Origin: Viola odorata
Lineage: Eukaryota > Streptophyta > Magnoliopsida > Malpighiales > Violaceae
Assembly: GCA_963691705.1 (NCBI GenBank)
Contig: OY829541.1
Coordinates: 46,331,661 to 46,395,660 of the forward strand
Direction of reading: 5' to 3'
Length of the DNA: 64,000 nt
A model generated the notes under the pieces. The model was not told where the DNA came from and ran no database searches. It worked only from the letters and a program-made list of their open reading frames with translations. Position 1 is the stretch's first letter, and each line of letters begins with the position of its first letter. This document shows, piece by piece, positions 56,863 through 64,000 of the stretch. A program made the position numbers and the translations under genes.

Positions 56863-56865
56863 ATC

Positions 56866-57990
56866 GCTCATACTCATATAATTCATCAAAATTCTTGTTC
56901 TTGAGTCTTGTTCCCTTCCTTGTCTCTTCTCTGCCTTCAGCTTCAATATGTTCATCAATAGTTTAAATCTTATATCCCTCATCGTTTGTGTTTTCTTTTC
57001 CTCTTTAATGTCTTCGTTAATGAGTATCGGTGTGGGAAAAATAATTACTTCATCTTATTTTTTGTCTCTTTTCTTTTTCACTTGTTGTTGATCATCTTCT
57101 TTAATTTTCTTGATTCGCCTCCCTTTATTTTCCATCTTGTTATTCTTGCTTTCGTCCTTGTAGTATTGTTTAGTTGCATTATTCATTCGAAGTTTATTTT
57201 GCTGGTTCCTTTTCCAAACTATCGCTAATGACTCCTCGTCTTCATTATCTTATTCTTCAGTTGGTGTCCTCTTTTTAGTTGTATGAACCTCTTCAGTGAT
57301 AAATAAATGTCTCTATCGTTCGCTCTCATTTTTTTCGTTGACCTTGACTATGAAATCAAATTCCTTATCCTTGCAAGATATCATTTTTCTATAGTGTGGC
57401 GACTTCTCTTTTTCCTATTACATTGAGAATAATATTAGTATTTTTTATGTAATAAAATTAATTTAGTACCACTATTCCAAAAAAATTACCTTATCATCAA
57501 CTGATTCTTTGTATTTCTTGATGTCACAACCTATTAGTGTTTCTGTCTCATTAACTTCTTTGTCTCATGAAAAAGAACAATTGTTGCTTCATTGTCACCA
57601 TCATTAACTTGTAACCTCAGCATGTACTTGAAATTGTAAGTTGAGTCTTAGTCATCTTGTTTTATGTTTAAAATAATTTAAAATTTAAATTATTTGGAAT
57701 TACCTTGGAATTGTCTCAACGCAATTGTTACACCTGTCACATGTTGCTTGACCGTCACCCATATCAAATACATTTTTCCAGCACATTTTACATGATTCAT
57801 ACCAAGGTTGTCTTTTATTGATCACTTCGGTAATAGTTGTTGTTACGATGTAAAAAGACTGCAAAGTAATAATAAGAGTCAATGTTAGTTTTTTCATTTA
57901 TGCTCATAAATAATTATTTTGCTTTATGGTTGGTACCTGTTGTTTTGATGATGCAATTTTGTTAGCAACTTATTTTATAGTTGCTTTGCT
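56866..57990 (-). pseudogene. RPA1-like protein of the Helitron, nearly complete exon set
   Basis: This copy keeps the zinc-ribbon fold that is broken in the copy at 3.0 kb: after the acceptor TTTGCAG it reads SFYIVTTTITEVINKRQPWY, ESCKMCWKNVFDMGDGQATC and DRCNNCVETIPR, with cysteine pairs C-x2-C, C-x2-C and C-x2-C. The next exon, near 57640-57480, has YMLRLQVNDGDNEATIVLF and ETLIGCDIKKYKES, but a 17-bp local duplication shifts the frame. A Lys/Glu-rich tail runs to about 56870. RPA-like proteins may coat single-stranded Helitron DNA during rolling-circle copying (inference from the family). Confidence 0.78.
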
Positions 57991-58481
57991 CGCACTGTCT
58001 TCTCTTTGAAGTTGATTTGATTATCTTCTAGGTATCTTCTTATTGAGTATATGTCAATTGTGATTTATAAACCATAAGATTTGAGACCAGGTTCCTTATC
58101 AAATAAATAAAATCCTAAAAATATTATCCTTTGTAATATTTATACTTGCTCGAAGAATTAAATTCAGGAGAATTAAGAACATTAATCAAAAGCATAAACA
58201 AACAGGAAGTTTAATTATCAGAAAGGACTGAAAACAACTTTAGAAATAATTTAGCTTGTTAGTACTTCTTTATATACCACATTTTTAACATAAGGTCGTT
58301 TTTTTTTTAAGTTGTCTGTCTTGACTAAAAGCTTAGTAGTTGACATTGAAACTCCTCTTTATAGCGCCACTTATAACTGTCCATGCGAGAAGACATCTTC
58401 AGGCAAGTAAACTCTTACATTTGGTATTGTCTGCCCTTGAACTTTATTTATCGTCATGGAGAAACAAAGTCGCACTAGAAA

Positions 58482-59930
58482 TTACTTTCGAACAAATTTA
58501 AATGGATATGTTCCAGTTTCTACTGGTGACAAAAGTATTCTTGGCAAAAAAACACGTTTACCTGCATGTTGGCCAATTGTTATTTCTGCATGTATGACAT
58601 TGCGTTCAAATCCTCGACAAACCATTCTAGTCCCATTGCATAATCCATTTGGTGGATCGAGATTCCGCAGCAACATTATAGGGCAATTCTTCTTGAGTTC
58701 TAGTATATGTGGTCGCAATCCATTTGACATCAATGCATTTAGGAATTCTTCTTGGTAACAATTATTTTCATCATCAGATGCGATATCAAAACTCTTAAAT
58801 ATTGTGCCATTTCCAGGGAACAATGATTTCATTCTATTATTCAACTTATCAACATATTCATTCTTGGTAGCCAGTATGGCACGATTTGTCATGTACTCAG
58901 GTAATGTTACATTTTCTTGAAGTGAGGGGTAGACACTGTCAATCAAACGATTAATGGAGTAAAACTTGTCATAATTATTATCTCTTTTGGTACATATATC
59001 ATGTCATTATCTATTGTTGGCTCTTCTCCATTTCCTATTCTAAGTAAAAGTTTGCTAAATTCTAAATCTGAGCTAGCCCTCATATTTCTACATAATTTTA
59101 GTCTTCTCGTATGGTGCCATAAGTATGACCTTACCAGACTTGCTCCCACAGTTTCTGATCTTGTCCCTCACGGTACTACAAGTAGTACTTGCCTGAAATC
59201 ACCTCTAAAAACCACAACTTTACCACCAAATAGTTAATTGTTGTTCATTATATCCTTTAAGAATCGATCAACCATCTCTATTGTGCATCACTTTGCCATT
59301 GGAGCTTCATCCCACAGAATAAGCCTTGCCCTTTATATTAATTGAGCCTTGGGTTCCTGTTTTGAATAGTTGCCTTCACTTGATTCATGAACATCTATAG
59401 GTATACCAAAACGTGAATGAGCAATACAACCTCATGACATGATTGCAGCAGCAACCCCACATGTCGCAGTTGCAAGTCCAATCATCCCACGTGATCGAAT
59501 ATTAGCAAGCAATGCTTTGTATAAATATATTTTCCCTGTTCCTCCTAGTCCATCAACAAAAAATACCCCACCGAAATTTGAGTCAACATTTTCTATAATT
59601 GCCTTAAAAGCCTTTTCTTATTCAGGATTTAACTTTGATTGTGTCTCTAGATCTTCCAATGTGACTTTAATGGACAATTCATCTATAATCTTCTTTGGCA
59701 ATGTCAAATCATGTTCCAAATTTATCTCCTTTAACGTAGGAAAATCATAGTCCTTAACACTTTTCCCCATACTTTCTAAATAAAAATTAATACTCTTGAG
59801 TGTTAATGCTAATACCTCCTCTACGCTTGAATTTCAATGGGTACTTTTATAGTCTTCGGATAATGCATCACAATAGAGATCCCATAACTTCCTTACATCT
59901 TCAGGCTGATAATATATCAAATAAAAAAAT
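58482..59930 (-). pseudogene. Helitron Pif1-type DNA helicase domain, broken
   Basis: The minus strand reads PEDVRKLWDLYCDALSEDY, then the Walker A block FFVDGLGGTGKIYLYKALLA, GLATATCGVAAAIMS, Walker B LILWDEAPMAK, VGASLVRSYLWHHTRRLKLC, and the C-terminal open frame 58946-58482 with TNRAILATKNEYVDKLNNRM, PPNGLCNGTRMVCRGFERNV, FLPRILLSP and PFKFVRK. This is the full helicase order of a plant Helitron. At least four in-frame stops (for example after AAAIMS and after APMAK) make it inactive. Confidence 0.85.
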
Positions 59931-60179
59931 ATAAACGTTAATAAAAAAATGCCTTAAATTAATATAAACAAAATGCCTTAAAAAAATGCCAAAACATTCG
60001 GGGCACAACGCAGTTGGTTTATAACTCTCGCTGCATCTTAATCGTAATGTTTATAAATTAAAAAGACATTTGACAAAATATAGGCTATACGGAAAAAATG
60101 TATTTAAAATATGTAAAAGTGAGGATAGTAAATTCTACTAAATTTAGTTTTTTAGTGACTTAATTTAAAAATTACCTGA

Positions 60180-61140
60180 CAATACACTAAAATAGTAGCG
60201 AATAGTCTGCGTAACTCCAATAACATTTTAAACATAATTGTTTCACTTAGACACGCTGATATACTCTTGTTAGATTCAAGAAGTCCTCTCTTTTGTGCTG
60301 ATTGTTTGAATGTTTTGCATATAACTTAATTTACTGTCAATAAATCTTCAAAAAACTTTGGCCCTCTGACATGATTCAATAATAACCTTAGAAAATACCT
60401 TTCCCCTTTTTTTAGATTTGTAAAATTTACAATGCCAATCACAACTCTCGTTGATTCTCTTTTCTTCCATGCTTTTTCTTTAGATTGTTAGACAAACTAC
60501 ACAGGAAATTCCCTGTAGTAAAAATATAAGAAATAATTATGTGAAAGATATCATATTGGAACATTAATTAATTTACTATATCTATAAACATAAATATAAA
60601 TATAAACGAGAGCTATATATATACACACACAAATAGTGACATTGGAAAATAAATAAGCAAAGAAATAAAATGTTAAGAATAAAGTTTTTTTCTTACCTGT
60701 ATAAATATTGTCTTGCATTTGGATTCTCATAACATATTGTAAAGAATTCTGTAAGCATTGTCTTTGATACATGCTCCCAAAGTACCACTTCTTGCAAATT
60801 TTGATTCTCCCAATAATAGACAGCTTATTTATTAGGTAAATATAATTGCAAATTTATCACCGGAGGATTCATCTCATTTAAATTGAATTCATATATCCTC
60901 CATGCAACTTCTTGTGGAGAGACAAACCTCTCATCTTGAAATTGTTCTATCTCATCAACCAAATTACTCCCATCATTTGATGCAATGTATACAAATATTT
61001 TTTCATGCTACAACATATTGTTGGAATAATCTACCAGACAGTAAAAGTATCGATTGTGTAAAAGTTCTAATTTGAAACTTGTAACAATAGTACTCTCTAC
61101 ACGATACTTTTGATATTGTAGTTCTATGGACACCTATATG
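60180..61140 (-). pseudogene. Helitron mid-region fragments between N-terminal domain and helicase
   Basis: Scattered frames on the minus strand match the Helitron replicase in order: VSCREYYCYKFQIR and LFQQYVV (about 61110-61030), VDEIEQFQDERFVSPQEVAW and NPPVINLQLYLPNK (about 60970-60830), TEFFTICYENPNARQYLYR (near 60740), then NLKKGERYFLRLLLNHVRGP and LRRLFATILVYC (about 60430-60190). The section between QYVV and VDEIEQF, which in complete elements holds the Rep nuclease core with its HUH and tyrosine motifs, is missing. Confidence 0.75.
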
Positions 61141-61271
61141 TTAAAAAAATCATGTGAAAATTCTATAAGACACATGGAAAAAAAATATAGCTAAAAATTG
61201 AAATAATATCGTATTAATTAAAAGCTTACCTTCTGTTTTTTGATCAAAAATATTTTCTGCAGATGTAAATA

Positions 61272-62125
61272 TCAGAACACTTGAAAAGTCTTCTGTAGTT
61301 GTTGCATTAGTATTGGAGGACCTTCCGCATTGTTTAAAAATATTCTGATGTCAACCAACTTCTCCTTTAGGGTATAAAAGTGGGTATTGGAGAGGATCAT
61401 AACAGCTAAAGTAATGTGTAATTCTGTGGCTCCGTCCCGAATGTGCATGAACAATTATATCTCTTTCAAATAGAACATTAGAATTATTTCCTTCAATCCA
61501 TATAGCAGCAACTTGATCAACAGAATGCGGGTTATAAACTCTTTGATCAATATTAACACTTGTGTTGATATGGATTTGTAAATCGTCAAGTGAGGAAATA
61601 TTTTTGAAACCTTTAAAAAAATAGCATATGGGTTGTTTTCTAGAACCTTCATCAATTTCTTCATAATGCTTTCATCCAAGTTAGCATTTTTCATAATTCT
61701 CATTCTATTGTGTAGCTCATTATCAGTATCATAAAAGTAAAGTTGAAAATACACTGGATTATTCTCTGCGGGCACCAATCCGGGAAGATTGTGGTATGCT
61801 TGACCTTGAGCTTTAAAGGTATAAACTCCTTTCCTCGATGAAGCAAGTTCTTTGTCATACTTTACACCAAATGATGTAAACCCAAATATATTGTTATATT
61901 TTCTAATCTTTCTACTAAACTCTTTCGTTTTTTCTGATTGTGACGTATAAAGTTCTAGCAAATCATCATCATAATGTGTGTGCGCCAATTTAACTTGTCC
62001 ATTTTGACAACAAAATGTTGATGGCTCGAACTGAAATCTTTTTGCACCACAATAGTTACAACTAGGGACATCCTTTAACGTATGTAGAGGTGAAATAGAT
62101 GGTTCAACTACTATATGTCCTGCAT
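61272..62125 (-). pseudogene. Helitron replicase N-terminal region
   Basis: From about 62125 the frame reads HTLKDVPSCNYCGAKRFQFE, a zinc-binding start, then AHTHYDDDLLELYTSQSEKT, SRKIRKYNNIFGFTSFGVKY, GVYTFKAQGQAYHNLPGLVP and NNPVYFQLYFYDTDNELHNR. A frame change leads to VAAIWIEGNNSNVLFERDII and CYDPLQYPLLYPKGEVG near 61370. This is the conserved N-terminus of plant Helitron replicases. One frameshift near 61610 and a stop after GEVG break it. Confidence 0.85.
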
Positions 62126-62133
62126 ATTAAAAT

Positions 62134-62225
62134 AAATAAAAGATTTATTATATAGTTTAGTATTAGTCACTTCAAATTAAAATAAATAAAAGATTTATTA
62201 TATAGTTTAGTATTAGTCACTCCGA
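62134..62225. repeat. Tandem duplication in the Helitron 5' part
   Basis: Two adjacent copies of a block with AATAAAAGATTTATTATATA and GTTTAGTATTAGTCACT. Confidence 0.85.
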
Positions 62226-63530
62226 ATAATTTTAAACATTGAATCTAATTATTAATTTTTAAAATATTAATTAATCACATAAGCTTTAAGCAACCAATTT
62301 GGCTCTCTTCTTTTAACATTTGACCATCAAATCAAACATCTAATCAAATTATTAATTTTAAAATATTAATTAATCACATACCTTGATATTCATAAAAAAA
62401 TGATTGAACTTTAAGCAACCAATTTCGTTCTCTTCTTTTAACATTTGGCACCATCAAACCATTGGTCGCTTTTTTTTTGTAGACATATTTTCCTACAATT
62501 GAAATAAATTTAAAACATGAATTTGTAAGTAAGTGGTAATTTAAGTAATTTATTGAATAGTGTATGAAATTGTATAAATATACATATATGGATCGAATTG
62601 AGTTTTAATCTTTAAAGAAAAATTTATTAGTAGTTATTTTTTTAAGTAATTTACTTAATCTTGGTATCCTCCTAAATTCAGGAAAAAAGTTTACAAAACT
62701 TTTAAGTGTCCTCTTCCTCCTTGATTAGTATCCATCTTCCTAGATTATAATCAAGCTTACGGAAATGCTCATGGGATCTATTAAATGAAGACTCACACCA
62801 TTGAAGCTAAAGGCAGCAGGAATGATGAAACTAGAAGCATGACGGTGCATAACCATAATAAGTTTAACTAATCCACTCATAATTATAAGGTGCAATGAGG
62901 GAAACAACATGAAGGCCTCGAAAGAGGACACCACACTAAATCAAGATTGATTGATGGTAACAGGCACAACACCGCTCAATTTTTCATCTTCAACCTACTG
63001 GTTTAAATATCAATCAGAAAAAAGATAATGATGATGGTTCAAACAATTTCTACAATCATAAATACATACACTTTCATATAATAAATATATAATTCATACC
63101 CCAATCAATACATTGGAGTTAAATATAAATATACAAAATCGAAGGCTAAGGGCGATACCAGAAAAACCACGCTCACTGCGAAAATAAATTTTATGGTGAT
63201 GGTTAGAAATAGATTACTGCGATGCTAAAGATCCAATTGCAGGACAAAGACAACCTCCTCGTTCGAGCAAGTTCCCTTCTTCATTTTTCCGAATTCTTAG
63301 TTAATCGGTCTGCTGTTAAAAGGGTTTCTTCCAAAATTGATAATGATCGGTTCTTTATTGACTTTAGATGCTTTTGTTCTGCTGTTGCGTACCCATTAGA
63401 TACAGCTTGGAAGTTTTTTTTTTATACATAATTTTCCCGTTCTGGGTTTTCTCCTTTGCTTGTTTCAATTGTCCCTTCTCGAAATTTCTCATGTTTTGTA
63501 ATTTTGTTGGCTATGCTTTGTAGTTTAGGG
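62226..63530. other. Helitron 5' leader, no gene seen
   Basis: AT-rich stretch upstream of the replicase. It includes a local duplication of CTTTAAGCAACCAATTT and CTCTTCTTTTAACATTTG (at about 62285 and 62412). The short frames, such as 63222-63431, have no family features. Confidence 0.55.
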
Positions 63531-63652
63531 TTTAGTAGGTAGGTTAATTAATTAAATAAGTGATTGAGTAATAGATTTATTCAATTTTAATAGGTAGGTT
63601 AATTAATTAAATAAGTATTGAGTAATAGATTTATTCAATTTTAATAGGTAGG
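63531..63652. repeat. Tandem duplication near the Helitron 5' end
   Basis: Two copies of about 60 bp with TAGGTAGGTTAATTAATTAA and GAGTAATAGATTTATTCAAT lie 110 bp inside the 5' terminus. Confidence 0.88.
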
Positions 63653-63734
63653 TAATTTTAAAAATTAAAAGTCTATTACACTTTTAAGTTTTTTAATAAT
63701 TTAAGAGTATAATAGTAATTTAAAGAAATAAGCC

Positions 63735-63760
63735 CCTTCGTGCTTTTTATATAGTATAGA
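63735..63760 (-). other. Helitron 5' terminus
   Basis: The minus strand begins TCTATACTATATAAAAAGC directly after an A (63761). The TC start after A and a TCTATACTA-type beginning fit plant Helitron 5' ends. Confidence 0.75.
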
Positions 63761-64000
63761 TATATATAAATACCATTCACAACTATTAAAATAAAAAGTA
63801 AGTCTTAATTATATTTCTAAGTATGATGCAATTAAATGTTAATTTTAAATTCATTTTAGTATTATAAATACTTTTATCAATTTTAATTTACGTTAATCGT
63901 CTCTTTGGCACTAATTTTTTTTTAAAATTATGATAAAGAAAAGATGGACACAAGATTACGATGAGTCAATACGTATAGTGTGGGTGTCAGTCGTGTGTAA
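63761..64000. other. Sequence to the right of the Helitron
   Basis: It begins TATATATAAATACC, continuing the TA-rich target, and then is AT-rich with no gene. Confidence 0.6.

Larger units (their letters stand above)
39382..63760 (-). mobile_element. Helitron (8.7 kb of its own sequence) interrupted by nested insertions
   Basis: On the minus strand the element starts TCTATACTATATAAAAAGC at 63760, preceded by A. It ends at 39382 with a GCACGTGC-type hairpin followed by CCTAG, then T: the A|TC...CTAG|T arrangement of Helitrons. Its 3' part matches the shorter copy at 2878-4371. Inside it lie a gypsy element (39635-55274, with a clean ATTGT target duplication) and a further insertion at about 55.35-56.86 kb. 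Coding order on the minus strand is a Helitron N-terminal region, mid-region fragments, Pif1-type helicase and an RPA-like protein, all broken. Confidence 0.88.

Noticed and set aside
56986..57228. Hydrophobic forward frame
   Set aside because: It is antisense to the Lys/Glu-rich tail of the Helitron RPA-like gene; the same effect produces the hydrophobic minus-strand frames at 3527-4124.

Overview
The window is nuclear DNA from a core eudicot plant. The evidence is AT-rich sequence, genes with many short GT-AG introns, plant-only families (YUCCA, NETWORKED, classical arabinogalactan protein, vacuolar NHX, Tubby-like F-box), and a dense load of plant transposons. The species cannot be named from the sequence alone. 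All exon joins were worked out by hand from splice signals, reading-frame continuity and remembered family sequences; no search was run.

The left half (1-31.4 kb) is genic. It starts with the 5' part of a YUCCA10/11-like flavin monooxygenase (minus strand, cut by the window edge, with a 246-bp MITE in intron 1). Next come a 5'-truncated Helitron with an RPA-like remnant, flanked by an unusual 140-bp direct repeat, and a 3.0-kb LTR element that keeps only gag, protease and a pre-integrase region. The last exon of a second, lost YUCCA copy follows, then a LINE fragment. A gene block follows: an AGP26-like arabinogalactan protein (+), a NET3C-like actin-binding protein (-), a complete 14-coding-exon vacuolar Na+(K+)/H+ antiporter (-), a complete PIF/Harbinger transposon with both of its genes open, and a complete TLP3-like Tubby/F-box gene (+). 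A two-exon Gly/Pro- and Cys-rich 96-aa protein gene (-) ends the genic part. From memory, AGP26, NET3C and TLP3 are close neighbours on Arabidopsis chromosome 2 (At2g47900-At2g47930), so the AGP-NET3-TLP order looks like conserved microsynteny, here with NHX and Harbinger between.

The right half (32-64 kb) is a nest of transposons. After a long-TIR Mutator-like element and a broken LINE comes an 8.7-kb Helitron on the minus strand with both ends recognisable (63760 to 39382). It entered a TA-rich site, has lost the region that should hold the Rep nuclease core, and carries broken Pif1 helicase and RPA-like genes. A 15.6-kb Tat-lineage Ty3/gypsy element (39635-55274, 5-bp target duplication ATTGT) sits inside it, and a further 1.5-kb insertion lies at 55.35-56.86 kb.

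The most unusual content is the 8.7-kb region between the gypsy integrase and its 3' LTR. It holds a five-unit minisatellite and four antisense gene modules. Two of these modules are tandem paralogues (gypsy-type Transposase_28-like domain, low-complexity linker, coiled coil). The others encode a 152-aa basic/acidic protein and a 127-aa helical protein, the latter preceded by a TATA box.
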